Positions 36,968 through 48,037 of a DNA stretch of 64,000 nucleotides are shown piece by piece (the first letter of the stretch is position 1; every line of letters starts with the position of its first letter). The position numbers were made by a program, and so were the translations under genes. The stretch is from Gemmatimonadaceae bacterium (GTDB lineage Bacteria > Gemmatimonadota > Gemmatimonadetes > Gemmatimonadales > Gemmatimonadaceae): assembly GCA_020851035.1 (NCBI GenBank), contig JADZDM010000007.1, positions 123,449-187,448 on the forward strand, read 5' to 3'. The notes beneath the pieces are model-generated. The model was given only the letters and a program-made list of their open reading frames with translations, had not been told where the DNA came from and did not search any database.

Positions 36968-37450
36968 ATGTCCCTCGTTCCCCCCGTCCTCCGCGGTCAC
37001 CCGCCGCTACGCGCGTCCCGCCGACTGCGATGCGCCATGCTGGTCGTCGTCGCGGCCTGTGGCGCGGGGTGCGGCGGCGTCACCGAGCCGGGAACCGCCG
37101 GGGTCCCGGTCACCGGTGCCTGGCGTTACACCGCGCGGCAGAGCGCACCTGCGGTGGCCGACCTTGCCGGCACGCTGCAGTTCTCCACGCAGCGCGGCGC
37201 GGGCATTGCCGGCGCACTGGACGTCGTGGAGACCGACGCGCGGGGCGTGCAGCGGCGGATCGCCGGTCCGCTGGCCGGGCGCACGGTGGACTCGACCACC
37301 GTCGACTTCGACCTCAGCGTGAGCGGGGCGACGCGCCGCCACGTGGGTATGGTGCGCGGCGATTCGCTGACGGGCACCTGGTTCGAGCAGTCGTCCGACG
37401 GGGGCGCTCCCACGGCCTCCGGCAGCTTCCGCGCGGCACGGACGCCCTGA
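36968..37450 (+). CDS. Putative lipoprotein of unknown function
   Basis: A 160-residue protein with a long Arg-rich N-terminus, a hydrophobic stretch LVVVAACGAGC and Cys-Gly-Gly after it, consistent with a lipobox (GAGC). The mature part has beta-strand character: GAWRYTARQSAPAVADLAGT, TVDFDLSVSGATRRHVGMVR, SLTGTWFEQSSDG. This pattern of alternating strands is reminiscent of small lipocalin-like proteins but I recognise no family. Start ATG at 36968, no SD. A start nearer to the hydrophobic segment (ATG at 37037, MLVVVAAC) is possible. Its stop is six bases from that of the convergent M20 peptidase gene. Confidence 0.6.
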   Translation: MSLVPPVLRGHPPLRASRRLRCAMLVVVAACGAGCGGVTEPGTAGVPVTGAWRYTARQSAPAVADLAGTLQFSTQRGAGIAGALDVVETDARGVQRRIAGPLAGRTVDSTTVDFDLSVSGATRRHVGMVRGDSLTGTWFEQSSDGGAPTASGSFRAARTP

Positions 37451-37456
37451 CCGGCC

Positions 37457-38755
37457 CTACGGGATCGGCTGCGACGGCGCGGCGCGGATGCCGTCGCCGA
37501 AGGTCACGGCGAGCAGCAGCACCAGCTTCGTGGCCGGCAGGCTGCTGGGGGCATCCGCCCACTCGGTGAGTGTGTGCTGGTTGCCGCCACGCGACCGGCC
37601 GATCGCGATGCTCGGCACGCCGCGCACCACGCCCACGTTGCCGTCGGTGCTCCCGGTCGCGATCGCCTCCGGCGCACCGGGCAGCCCGTCGATGCCGAGC
37701 TGCTTCTGGATGTCGATGGCCGTCTGGACCAGTGGGTGCCGTCGTGCCGGTTCGAGTTGCGCAGTGGTGCCGCCGGCCTGGTTCTTCTGGTCGACCTCCA
37801 CGCGCAGCCCCACCCGCTCACGCGTCGCGGCCTCCTGCGCGATGCGCCCGATGGTCCGGTCCAGCGAGTCGAGCAGGATCGGGTCCACCGAGCGCAGGTC
37901 GACGGTGAAGTAAAGCTCCTGCGGCACGCCGTTGAAGATCACGCCGCCGTGCACCTGGCCGATGTTCACCACCGCGCCCTCCGGCAGCGCCGGGAACTGC
38001 AACGCGTAGATGCGCTGGATCGCATCCGCGAGGGCCTTCACCGGGGTGGGCTTGCCGCGGGAGGTGACGGTGTGCGAGCCGGGGCTCGTGAAGACGTACT
38101 TCGTCCAGTAGATGCCGAGCGCGCCGTAGTTGATCGGGCCGAGGCCACCGTCCATGGAGATCAGCAGGTCGGGCTTCGGGTTGTGGTCGAACCAGTAGTT
38201 CATGCCCCGCAGGCCGAGTTCCTCCTGCACGGTGGCGACGAACACCAGGTTGCCGCGGGTGCGCACGCGGGCGGCGTTGAGGGCGCGGATGGTGGCGAGC
38301 ATGTTGGCCACCGAGGCGCTGTTGTCGAAGACGCCAGGCCCGTGCAGCGTGTCGCCCGCCACGCGCACCGTGAGGTTCGTCTCGAGCGGGTGGACGATGT
38401 CGAGGTGGGCGGCGAACACCACGGTCGGCCCGCCACCGCTGCCGGCACGCACGCCGGTGACGTTGCCGATGGAATCGGTGCTCACGCGCAGCCCTTCGGC
38501 TTCCATCGCGGCGCGCACGTAGGCGGCGCGCTGTGCCTCATAACGTGACTTGCCGGGCATCTCCGCGATGCGGATCCACTCCTCGACGTGCTTCGGCATG
38601 CCCTGCTCGACATGGGCGAGCGCGGCGCGCACGTCGGGGCGGCGCAGCACCGCCGCGTCCCAGGCTGTCGGGTAGGAGGCCTGGGCTGCGGCATGGGCAA
38701 TGGGCAGCGCGGCCGCCAGGAGGATCGCAGCGCACGAGTGACGTGGCAGGGGCAT
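37457..38755 (-). CDS. Secreted M20-family metallopeptidase
   Basis: A 432-residue protein with signal peptide SCAAILLAAALPIAHAAA. Metal-site blocks are intact: AAHLDIVHPLE (H-x-D), HGPGVFDNSASVA (bridging Asp), ATVQEELGLRG (catalytic Glu pair), LLISMDGGLG, and the late His in GNQHTLTEW. A dimerisation domain lies between (TSPGSHTVTSRGKPTPVKAL). M20 enzymes trim C-terminal or dipeptide amino acids with two zincs. The ATG at 38755 is where the signal peptide starts. It is 47 nt downstream of the large lipoprotein gene on the same strand. Acts in the periplasm, matching other peptide-degrading enzymes of the window. Confidence 0.92.
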   Translation of the reverse strand: MPLPRHSCAAILLAAALPIAHAAAQASYPTAWDAAVLRRPDVRAALAHVEQGMPKHVEEWIRIAEMPGKSRYEAQRAAYVRAAMEAEGLRVSTDSIGNVTGVRAGSGGGPTVVFAAHLDIVHPLETNLTVRVAGDTLHGPGVFDNSASVANMLATIRALNAARVRTRGNLVFVATVQEELGLRGMNYWFDHNPKPDLLISMDGGLGPINYGALGIYWTKYVFTSPGSHTVTSRGKPTPVKALADAIQRIYALQFPALPEGAVVNIGQVHGGVIFNGVPQELYFTVDLRSVDPILLDSLDRTIGRIAQEAATRERVGLRVEVDQKNQAGGTTAQLEPARRHPLVQTAIDIQKQLGIDGLPGAPEAIATGSTDGNVGVVRGVPSIAIGRSRGGNQHTLTEWADAPSSLPATKLVLLLAVTFGDGIRAAPSQPIP

Positions 38756-38802
38756 CGGTGGGAGCGGCGTGTGTGGTGGGTGAGGCGGGCGCGGGAACGA
38801 TA

Positions 38803-40497
38803 TCAACGTGCGCGCACGGCAGCCCTCGCGCAGGCGGGGAGCCGGAAGGCACCGATCCGGCTGGAGTACGACGTGGCGCCGGCCGCGAGGTAGTCACCGA
38901 CGTACCAGATCGTGCAGTCGTCGCGGGGGTCGATGGCCGTCTGCGTGTAGTCCTCCCATCGGAGTGTGCCCGACTGCGACCCGGCCCCGTGCACGAGCAC
39001 CTGCTCCCTGAGCGTCAGCCTGCCGCGTGGATCGCCGGCGCGCCGGCCCGCGAACCGCTGCCCCGGCGCGGCCGTCGCGGACCCGAACGAGTACCCGATC
39101 CCGATGTCCCCGAAGCGATCGATGGCGGGGCTGCCGAGCCAGCGAAAGCCGCTGTCGGGGGCGAAGGTGCCCTGCTGCGCCACGTGCAGCGTGCGATCGG
39201 CGTTCACGCGCAGCTCGTACCAGCGCACGCCGCCGCCACGCGACTCGGTGTCCACCGAGTGCACGGCCACGATCGACTCGCGGTTGCCGATGCGCCGGTA
39301 CACCACGCGGGCCATCAGCTTGTCGCCCTGCGCATCGAGGCGCCGCTCCACGCCCGGTTGCGGCACGCAGTTCGTGAGCTGCCCGCCGCACAGGTACCGG
39401 TACGGGGCCACCGCGATCGGCACCGGACCGCTGACCCGCGTCTGCGTGACGTCGTTCCAGTCCACGTGAAAGCTCCAGGCGTGGAGCACGCTGTCGGTGA
39501 GCTGGCCGCGCAGCTGTGTGCCGCCGGCGGCGAGCATGATGTTCGGCGCGCCGGCCGGCGGCAGCGTGGGGCCGTCGAGGTCGACGTTGTTGAGGAAGTT
39601 CACGCCACTGATGACCACGCATTGCTCTGTGGCCGGTTCCCCGCGCAGCATCCGCGCGCGGTCCACCACGCAGGCGTGCTTCTCGATCACGTCGTCGCCG
39701 GTGCTGGTGGGGACGTAGTAGCCGTCGGGCCACACCGCTGGCCGCGGATAGTCCGGGAAGAGCGGCCGGATGAACTCGTAGCGATACCAGGCGCCGGTGG
39801 GATCGGCGGTGGCGCTCACCGCGTAACACATCGCGTAGGTGCCCGAGTCGCGCGGGGCCGGGGGACGCGGGCCGAGGGTGTCGATCGCCGGCGCCGGCAC
39901 GAACAGCGGCACCGCGGGGCCGGGCTGGTCGGCGCGAAACGGCTGGCTCAGCCGCGCCGGTCCACCGGGTGCCGGCGGCTCCGGATCGTCCGCGTGCCAC
40001 TCACTGCGCTGGAACACCGGGATCACCACCAGCCAGCGATCGGCGAGCTGATCGTAGCGCGCAACGGCGTCGCCGCTGTTGCGCCGGCCGCAGGCGCCGC
40101 CGGCACCGTGAAAGAGCGTATTGGTGGGCACCGGGCCGTACAACACGCGACCGGTGCTGTCGAAGCGCGCGCCGCGCCGGCTGAAGATCGCGAGCCGCGT
40201 GTTGACGACCTGCACGATGTGGTCGCGACCGACCGCCAGCGTGTTGTCGGACGGATTGCGGAGCGCAGCGCGCCCCTGTGGGCCGGTGAAGCCGTTTCCC
40301 AGTCCCTCGAACGACTCCACCAGCGCCGGCGCATCGGCGGCGCCCATCGCCACCTGCTCCACGCCGGCCGCCGTGAGCGGCGCTGCGGGCCGGCGGGCGT
40401 GGCACCCCGACAGCAGGAACACGAGCGGGGCCAGCCAAAGCGCACCCGTCCCGCGCCGCCACACCCGACGTCGCTCGGCATCACGATTCCACGTCAC
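38803..40497 (-). CDS. Large lipoprotein, possible beta-propeller, unknown function
   Basis: A 564-residue protein. From the GTG at 40497 the N-terminus is basic, then ALWLAPLVFLLSGC forms a lipoprotein signal with Cys. The mature part has repeated short strands and Asp/Gly turns (SDNTLAVGRDHIVQVVNTRL, RYDQLADRWLVVIPVF, AWYRYEFIRPLFPDYPRPAV), resembling secreted propeller-like proteins seen in Acidobacteria and related soil bacteria. Several Cys (CGRRNSGD, CGGQLTNCVPQ, DDCTIWYVG) could form disulfides. No catalytic motif is visible. The GTG is the first start compatible with the signal; the frame itself continues further upstream into the divergent region. M20 peptidase follows. Confidence 0.72.
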   Translation of the reverse strand: MTWNRDAERRRVWRRGTGALWLAPLVFLLSGCHARRPAAPLTAAGVEQVAMGAADAPALVESFEGLGNGFTGPQGRAALRNPSDNTLAVGRDHIVQVVNTRLAIFSRRGARFDSTGRVLYGPVPTNTLFHGAGGACGRRNSGDAVARYDQLADRWLVVIPVFQRSEWHADDPEPPAPGGPARLSQPFRADQPGPAVPLFVPAPAIDTLGPRPPAPRDSGTYAMCYAVSATADPTGAWYRYEFIRPLFPDYPRPAVWPDGYYVPTSTGDDVIEKHACVVDRARMLRGEPATEQCVVISGVNFLNNVDLDGPTLPPAGAPNIMLAAGGTQLRGQLTDSVLHAWSFHVDWNDVTQTRVSGPVPIAVAPYRYLCGGQLTNCVPQPGVERRLDAQGDKLMARVVYRRIGNRESIVAVHSVDTESRGGGVRWYELRVNADRTLHVAQQGTFAPDSGFRWLGSPAIDRFGDIGIGYSFGSATAAPGQRFAGRRAGDPRGRLTLREQVLVHGAGSQSGTLRWEDYTQTAIDPRDDCTIWYVGDYLAAGATSYSSRIGAFRLPACARAAVRAR

Positions 40498-40695
40498 GTC
40501 CGGTCGTCCTGTTGCTGATGAGGGAGGAGGGATACCCTGCCAGCCCAAACTGCCGGACAGCCAGCCGGGATGCCAGCCACCACGGCCGAGTCCGGAGCAA
40601 GGCGACCCCAATTCCCATGCCGCATTGACGGCGCGCGCTCCGGGGCGCAGTGTCCCAAGTACGAACGAAGTCCGGTGTCCCCGAGGAGGTACCAC

Positions 40696-41205
40696 ATGGT
40701 CTCCACCGTACGCGCGGCATTCGTCGGTCTCGCTCTCATCGGCTGCAGTGCACACGCTGGCGCACAGGCGGCTGCGCAGGCCCTGGCGGCCGCGGACCGC
40801 GTGCAGTTCATCAAGGTGATCGCACGCGACTACGTCTTCGACGCCCCCGCCACCGTGCAGGCCGGCATCGCCACCATCCAGCTCGTGAACCAGGGTGCGG
40901 ACATCCACCATCTCACCGTCCAGGAGCTGCCTGCAGGCCGCACGGTGAAGGAGTTCTTCGATGCCACGCGGGTGGGCCGCGCACCGTCATGGAGCCGGAG
41001 CCTCGGCCAGACGGCGACGATCGCCAATGGCACGGAGACGTTCATCTCGTTCCGCATGCCGCCCGGCCGCTACATCCTCTCATGCATCATTCCCGCGAGT
41101 GACGGCCGGTCACACGTGGCGAAGGGCATGTATCAACTCATCACCGCCACCGCCGGCCCGGTGGCGGCGACGGCGCCACGCCCCCCTGCCCCGCGACGTC
41201 CCTGA
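40696..41205 (+). CDS. Secreted cupredoxin-like protein
   Basis: A 169-residue protein with a signal peptide (STVRAAFVGLALIGCSAHAG) and a plastocyanin-like domain. Candidate type-1 copper ligands fit the family order: His in GADIHHLTVQEL, Cys in YILSCIIP, His in GRSHVAKGM and Met four residues on. Such proteins shuttle electrons or copper in the periplasm. The ATG at 40696 is fixed by a strong GAGGAGGT at 40683-40690, five bases upstream. A Pro/Ala-rich tail ends it. The gene is divergent from the large lipoprotein and convergent with the subtilase. Confidence 0.82.
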   Translation: MVSTVRAAFVGLALIGCSAHAGAQAAAQALAAADRVQFIKVIARDYVFDAPATVQAGIATIQLVNQGADIHHLTVQELPAGRTVKEFFDATRVGRAPSWSRSLGQTATIANGTETFISFRMPPGRYILSCIIPASDGRSHVAKGMYQLITATAGPVAATAPRPPAPRRP

Positions 41206-41212
41206 GCATCGA

Positions 41213-41255
41213 AGGGCAGCGTCCGCCCGCGATGCACCGTGTTGGACGCTGCCCT
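41213..41255. terminator. Bidirectional hairpin between cupredoxin and subtilase genes
   Basis: AGGGCAGCGTCC at 41213-41224 is perfectly complementary to GGACGCTGCCCT at 41244-41255. It lies 8 nt past the cupredoxin stop and 76 nt from the subtilase stop. No T-tract. Confidence 0.6.
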
Positions 41256-41330
41256 CCGGCGAAGCAGGGGTGCTTCTGCGCTCGTCACCGCGCCACCGCA
41301 CGCTGGGCAGTCGGTGCCAGGCGCGTCACC

Positions 41331-42905
41331 TCACTTGACCGAGACGGTCACCGAGGTGGTTCCGACGGCGAGGCTGCCTTTCCGTGCCGTCACGGTGACC
41401 ACGATGCTGGCCGCCGAGCCGAACGTGATCACCTGGCGTCGCAGGTTGGTGCCGGCCATCGTGGCGACATTGCCGAGCTTCCACGCGTAGACCAGCGTCG
41501 GCGCGTCGGCGGCGGTGACACCGGCCGGCACGCCCGCAGTGATCGTGCAGGTCCGCGCCACGCAGCTCGAAGTGAGCGACATCGTGGCAGCGGGTGCCGG
41601 AGTGGCCGGCGCCGGGGCTGGGATCGGTGCGGGGGCCGGCGTCGTGCCGGCGACGGGCAGGCGACGCAGCGTGAGCAGTCGGTTCGGCGTGCCCGCCATC
41701 AATCCCTGTATCCCACCGCTCGTACTCTCCGCGATCAGCCAGGCTGCCACCGCATCCGGCGTGGCGGCCTTGTTCACGCCGAGGTACGCCGCCGCCGCGC
41801 CAGCGACGAAGGGCGTGGACATCGAGGTCCCGGAGCCGATCACGCCGGCAGCGTCGGACGACGAGCCGGCACCGAGGATCCGCTCACCCGGCGCGCTGAG
41901 GTCCACGCACCTGCCGCCATTCGAGAAGGCGGCGCGGATGTCGACGGCGCCGTTCGCCGTGGCGCCGACGGTGATCGCGCCCGGCGCGCGGGCCGGGGAG
42001 GTGCCACAGGCGTCCGCGCCCTCGTTGCCGGCGGCCACCGCCACCACGATGCCGGCGGCACGCAGGCGATCCACGAGGGCATCGACCACCGTGCTGCCGC
42101 CACGGAAGCCAAGGCTCATGTTCGCCACCATCGGCCCGGCCACGCGCCGCTTCTCCGCGATCACCCAGTCGACGCCGCGTGCGAGCTCCACGTTCGTGCC
42201 CGACCCCTGCGCGTTGAGCACCTGCACGTCGAGCAGCTGCGCCAGCGGTGCCGTACCGAAGGTGGTGCCCGCGGCCAGCGACGCCACGTACGTGCCGTGC
42301 CCCTGCACATCCCCGCTGGTCTTGGCCCTGGCGGCGAAGGCATCGTAGCCGCCGACCACGCGCCCGCGCAGGTCGGAGTGCGTCCAACGGATGCCGGTGT
42401 CGAAGATGGCGATGCGCACGCCGGCGCCATCGGTGCCGAAGCGCGTGACCCTGCCATTCAGCGGCAGCGCCACCTGGTCGATGCGATCGAGGGCCCACGA
42501 CGACGTCGTGACAAGGCCGGTCACGCTCGAATGCATCTCACGCACGGGCTCCACGAGCGCGACGGCCGGGTCGGCGCGCAGCGCCCGTGCGTCAGCCGTG
42601 GTGCCGCTCAGCACCGCGGCGTGGAGTGACGTGAGCACTTCCACCGCCGGCTCCACCTCCACCACCCTGGCGCTCACACCCGGTGCGGAAATGGTGGCGC
42701 TCGTGCGCAGCGACGGCAGCCCGCGCACGATGCGGCCGATGGCGGCCGACGCATCGCCGGTGGTGTCGCGCAGCAACACGATGTACGACGTCGGCCGCTC
42801 GGCCGGTGCCGACGAGGCGGAGGTGGCCGTCGGGCCGTCAGTGCAGCCGGCGAAGATGAGTGCGGTGACGGCGAGGACGCCGGACGACAGGGGAAAACGG
42901 GACAC
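41331..42905 (-). CDS. Lipoprotein subtilisin-like serine protease (S8)
   Basis: A 524-residue protein. Lipobox LIFAGC ends the signal (Cys21). A prodomain (residues about 40-125) precedes the catalytic domain with D169 (IAIFDTGI), H203 (QGHGTYVASL), oxyanion N294 (AVAAGNEGAD) and S361 (GSGTSMSTPFVAGA). An Ala/Pro-rich linker near 418-440 joins a C-terminal Ig-like beta domain with a Cys pair (SSCVARTCTITAG). The GTG at 42905 is preferred because it puts the signal sequence at the N-terminus. Substrate unknown; probably degrades external proteins. Preceded by a 258 nt gap with inverted repeats. Confidence 0.92.
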   Translation of the reverse strand: MSRFPLSSGVLAVTALIFAGCTDGPTATSASSAPAERPTSYIVLLRDTTGDASAAIGRIVRGLPSLRTSATISAPGVSARVVEVEPAVEVLTSLHAAVLSGTTADARALRADPAVALVEPVREMHSSVTGLVTTSSWALDRIDQVALPLNGRVTRFGTDGAGVRIAIFDTGIRWTHSDLRGRVVGGYDAFAARAKTSGDVQGHGTYVASLAAGTTFGTAPLAQLLDVQVLNAQGSGTNVELARGVDWVIAEKRRVAGPMVANMSLGFRGGSTVVDALVDRLRAAGIVVAVAAGNEGADACGTSPARAPGAITVGATANGAVDIRAAFSNGGRCVDLSAPGERILGAGSSSDAAGVIGSGTSMSTPFVAGAAAAYLGVNKAATPDAVAAWLIAESTSGGIQGLMAGTPNRLLTLRRLPVAGTTPAPAPIPAPAPATPAPAATMSLTSSCVARTCTITAGVPAGVTAADAPTLVYAWKLGNVATMAGTNLRRQVITFGSAASIVVTVTARKGSLAVGTTSVTVSVK

Positions 42906-43080
42906 GACAGCGCTCCATTCCGGGATGGTGGCACATGTCGTCCGACCTGCGCATGGCATCGCGGACGCCCCAGGGGTCGCCGCGGATGTGTCTGTGCTTC
43001 GGTGACCGCCCGGGCTCGGGCGAACCGAGCTGGCTGGCTGTGCGGACCGCCGTCACCGGCGGGGTGCTCTTATCGGACAA

Positions 43081-43122
43081 CGAGACCAGAAGCAGTCTCG
43101 ACCATTCAGCTCAATACTTGAG
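43081..43122 (-). promoter_or_regulatory. Candidate operator: two short inverted repeats upstream of the subtilase
   Basis: CGAGAC at 43081-43086 pairs with GTCTCG at 43095-43100, and CTCAA at 43110-43114 pairs with TTGAG at 43118-43122. The stretch is clearly less GC-rich than the surroundings and lies between folP and the subtilase, 176 nt or more upstream of the latter. Could be an operator, a leader hairpin or nothing. Confidence 0.25.
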
Positions 43123-43163
43123 TTCGTTGAGCCCGATTGCCCGCGCCGTCTGTTTCGGCGGGG

Positions 43164-44096
43164 TCAGGCGCTGGCCGGCATCCCGTCGTCGTCGCAGTGC
43201 CGGCCCTGCACGGCGGTGAGCATGGCGAGGGCCTCCCGGGTGGCCGCCACGTCGTGGGTGCGCACGATGCGGGCACCGGCCTGCACCGCCAGCACGTGGG
43301 CCACCACGCTGCCGATCACACGGCGGCGTGCCTCGGCCACCCCGGTGGCGAGGCCGATGAAGCGCTTCCGTGAGGCACCGACGAGCAGCGGGTACCCGAC
43401 GGCACCGAGCCGGGCCAGCCCGCGCAGTAGCGCCAGGGAGTGCTCGGGGGTCTTGGCGAAGCCGAGGCCGGGGTCGAGCACGATCGCGTCCGACGTCACG
43501 CCTGCCGCGCGCGCCAGCGCGACCTGCGCGCCGAGTTCCGAGAGCACGGCGGGCACCGGGTCGTGCCCGTAGGCGGCGTGCACGTATGTCGCCATCTCGC
43601 TCACCGCGCCGCGTGAGTGCATCAGCACCAGCCCGGCCCCGGTCTCGGCCGCGAGCGGGAAGAGCTGCGGATCGAGCCGGCCGGCCGACACGTCGTTGAT
43701 GATGTGCGCGCCGGCCGCGAGCGCGGCGCGTGCCACAGCGGCCTTGGTGGTGTCCACCGACACGAGGAGCGCGGGGCAGTGCTCGCGCACTGCCTCGAGC
43801 ACGGGGAGCACGCGGTCCAGCTCCGTCGCGAGCGGAACCGCGCGCGCGCCCGGCCGGGTGGACTCACCACCGATGTCGATGATGGTGGCGCCATCGCGGA
43901 GCGCGCTCGCCGCGTACTCCACGGCCAGCGCGACCGAGTAGCGCTCGCCACCGTCGCTGAAGGAGTCCGGCGTGACGTTGCAGATCGCCATGATCTGCGG
44001 CGTGGAGAGGTCGAGGACCGTGTCACGCAAACGCCACCGCGCCGCAGGTGCGGCCGGTGGCGTCCGGGTGCTGGCGCCGTCTTCGCGCCGCGGCAT
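43164..44096 (-). CDS. folP: Dihydropteroate synthase
   Basis: A 310-residue TIM barrel. All DHPS blocks are seen: ICNVTPDSFSDGG, IIDIGGESTRPGA, VSVDTTKAAVA, HIINDVSAGR, IVLDPGLGFAKTPEH, LLVGASRKRFIG and VRTHDVAAT. It joins dihydropterin pyrophosphate and para-aminobenzoate in folate synthesis, and is the sulfonamide target. I start at the ATG at 44096, 31 nt after the ftsH stop, giving an N-terminal extension of about 30 residues rich in Arg/Ala; the conserved core could also start later. Last gene of tilS-hpt-ftsH-folP, an order known from Gram-positive and other bacteria. Confidence 0.95.
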   Translation of the reverse strand: MPRREDGASTRTPPAAPAARWRLRDTVLDLSTPQIMAICNVTPDSFSDGGERYSVALAVEYAASALRDGATIIDIGGESTRPGARAVPLATELDRVLPVLEAVREHCPALLVSVDTTKAAVARAALAAGAHIINDVSAGRLDPQLFPLAAETGAGLVLMHSRGAVSEMATYVHAAYGHDPVPAVLSELGAQVALARAAGVTSDAIVLDPGLGFAKTPEHSLALLRGLARLGAVGYPLLVGASRKRFIGLATGVAEARRRVIGSVVAHVLAVQAGARIVRTHDVAATREALAMLTAVQGRHCDDDGMPASA

Positions 44097-44127
44097 CAGC
44101 GCAGTCGGCGTGCCGCTGCGCGCGCCC

Positions 44128-46131
<2,004 letters not shown>

Positions 46132-46686
46132 CTACAACAGGCTCGCAATGTAGGGAACGTGACGGAAGCGCTCGGCGTGGTCCAGGCCGTACCCGACCAG
46201 GAACTCGTTCGGCGCATCAAAACCAACGAACCGCACCGGGTGCGACAACTCGGTCGCGATATGCTTGTGCAGCAGCGCACAGATCTCGAGCGACGCCGGT
46301 TTCCGCTCACTCAGCAGTTCGACGAGGCGCCCCAGCGTGCGCCCCGAGTCCACGATGTCCTCCACCAGCAGGATGTGCCTGCCCTCGAGCTTCGTCTCCG
46401 GGTCGTACAGCAGGCGCACGACGCCGCTCGAGACCGTGGCATCGCCATAGCTCGACGCGACGAGGAAGTCGACCGCGAGCGGCCGGTGCACCTGCCGCAC
46501 CAGGTCACTCACGAAGATGAAGCTGCCCTTCAGGAGGCCAAGCACAAGGAGATCGCCGTCCGGATACGCCTCGGTGATCTGCGCCCCGAGCTCCCGGCAC
46601 TTCTCCGCCAGGGTGGCCTCGTCGTACACGATCCGCTTGACAGCACGTCCTTCCAGCCGTGGGTCCACCTTCAGCACGTCGCTCAC
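46132..46686 (-). CDS. hpt: Hypoxanthine (guanine) phosphoribosyltransferase
   Basis: A 184-residue type I PRTase. The PRPP loop is ILLVEDIVDSGRTL, the flexible loop is VASSYGDATVSSG, the PPi loop is GLLKGSFIF and the base-binding end is FLVGYGLDHAERFRHVPYI. It salvages hypoxanthine and guanine to IMP and GMP. The GTG at 46686 starts just before the first helix; the frame extends up to 46764, but the added residues do not match the family. Between it and tilS lie 159 nt, so it may have its own promoter, though the tilS-hpt-ftsH order is widely conserved. Confidence 0.92.
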   Translation of the reverse strand: MSDVLKVDPRLEGRAVKRIVYDEATLAEKCRELGAQITEAYPDGDLLVLGLLKGSFIFVSDLVRQVHRPLAVDFLVASSYGDATVSSGVVRLLYDPETKLEGRHILLVEDIVDSGRTLGRLVELLSERKPASLEICALLHKHIATELSHPVRFVGFDAPNEFLVGYGLDHAERFRHVPYIASLL

Positions 46687-46845
46687 CGCTTCAGAGATCT
46701 CCCGATGACGTCGGTCATCGCGTTGCGCGTCGTTGCGGCACACCCATCGTACCCAGACGATCACATTGCCGGGACTGCGCCTGAACGCTCACCCCCAGGC
46801 CAGGGGACTCGGGCGCCGGAAGCGCTGTCGCAAGATAAAGCTCCT

Positions 46846-47880
46846 TCACGCTCCGCGTGGTGCCCGCCGATCGGACGGGGAGACCGCCGCAGGAACTGCT
46901 CCAGCCCGCTCCATGGACCACTCGTCCCGCCGGCTGGTCACGCGGACGCCGCCTGCCAGCGGCATGCCCTGCCCCGTCACCCGGTGAGTAGTAAACGATG
47001 CGAGACGGGCTGTTCCTCGACGGTCGAGCGCGACGCCGATGCGGCCGGCCACCTCGGGCCAGCAGAGTGCGGCCTCGTCCCGATCGGGGAGGCGCCGCGG
47101 GTCGCGCGGCACGCTGACGCGAAGACCGCCGTCCTCCACGCGCGGCTGCCAGTGCCGGTCCACGAGTCGGGCCACATCCAGCCGCCAGGTGGCCGCCCGT
47201 GTCCCCACTGACAGCAGCCACGCCCGGAACCCCGGCTCGGCGCGCTCCAGTGCCGGCAGGAGGTCGAGGCGGACGCGGTTCCGCAGGTGGCGGCGATCCA
47301 GGTTGGAGGGGTCGTCGCGGAACGGCACGCCGAGGGTCAGCGCCCGGTCGCGAACCACCGCGCGCGGCCAGTGAAGCAGTGGGCGACGCACCGGCCCCGG
47401 GGCCAGCAGTCCGGCCAGGCCGCGGACGCCGGCGTGCCGAAGCAACCGGATGAACACCGTTTCCACCTGGTCATCCTCAGAGTGCGCCGTAGCCACCGGC
47501 GCCCCGAACTCGGCCGAGACCGCAGCCAGGAACTCCCAGCGGGCCGCGCGCCAGGCGGCTTCGCGGCGCGGGAGGGCGTGCGCCGCGGCCCCCGTGCGGA
47601 CCGGGATGTCACGGGGCCCGGCCCAGGCGGCCACCAGCGCCACCGCGTCGCGGGCGGCCCGCCCCGTCCCGTGATCGAAGGTCGCGATCGCGGCCACCAT
47701 CGACGGCTGGGACTCGAATACCTCGGCCGCCATCACCATCGAGTCCGCGCCACCCGACACGGCCAGCACCACCGGCCGTTCGAACGATGCCACCAGCCAC
47801 CTCTCGCGCGGCGACGACGGTGCCGTTAGGATTCCGCCCAGACCCTCAACCGGTGGAGCGGGCGTGGAAACGAACGGCAT
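46846..47880 (-). CDS. tilS: tRNA(Ile)-lysidine synthase
   Basis: A 344-residue protein. The PP-loop SGGADSM marks the ATP site. Further TilS blocks are TAHSEDDQVETVFIRLLR and RDDPSNLDRRHLRNRVR. The enzyme changes C34 of tRNA-Ile2 to lysidine so it reads AUA. The C-terminal substrate-binding domain is short and divergent. The start is uncertain: the ATG at 47880 gives 46 residues before the P-loop, longer than usual, and overlaps the start of a small plus-strand gene by 17 nt; a GTG at residue VASFERPVV would suit the family better. First gene of the tilS-hpt-ftsH-folP cluster. Confidence 0.9.
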   Translation of the reverse strand: MPFVSTPAPPVEGLGGILTAPSSPRERWLVASFERPVVLAVSGGADSMVMAAEVFESQPSMVAAIATFDHGTGRAARDAVALVAAWAGPRDIPVRTGAAAHALPRREAAWRAARWEFLAAVSAEFGAPVATAHSEDDQVETVFIRLLRHAGVRGLAGLLAPGPVRRPLLHWPRAVVRDRALTLGVPFRDDPSNLDRRHLRNRVRLDLLPALERAEPGFRAWLLSVGTRAATWRLDVARLVDRHWQPRVEDGGLRVSVPRDPRRLPDRDEAALCWPEVAGRIGVALDRRGTARLASFTTHRVTGQGMPLAGGVRVTSRRDEWSMERAGAVPAAVSPSDRRAPRGA

Positions 47881-48037
47881 TCTCGGCACCCTGTGGATGG
47901 GAATCGGCCTTGGCGCGTACTTCCTGGCACTGACCTGGATCAACGTGCTGCTCGGATCGTTCCTGTCACCGCTGTTCATCGTGCCGATGACCTGGCTGCA
48001 GGACAAGGTCTCCGGAAAGCCGGCACCGCGCAGCTAG
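47864..48037 (+). CDS. Small hydrophobic protein (57 aa), unknown
   Basis: An open frame of 57 codons from a GTG at 47864 to TAG at 48035. The product has a transmembrane stretch (GIGLGAYFLALTWINVLLGS) followed by a second hydrophobic part (FLSPLFIVPMTWLQ) and a short basic tail. GGTGGAG at 47852-47858 is a fair SD five bases upstream. An ATG at 47897 is an alternative start. The first bases are antisense to the presumed start of tilS. Codon use and hydrophobicity both favour a real gene. No family recognised. It could be a small inner-membrane protein, perhaps a regulator. Confidence 0.6.
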   Translation: METNGILGTLWMGIGLGAYFLALTWINVLLGSFLSPLFIVPMTWLQDKVSGKPAPRS

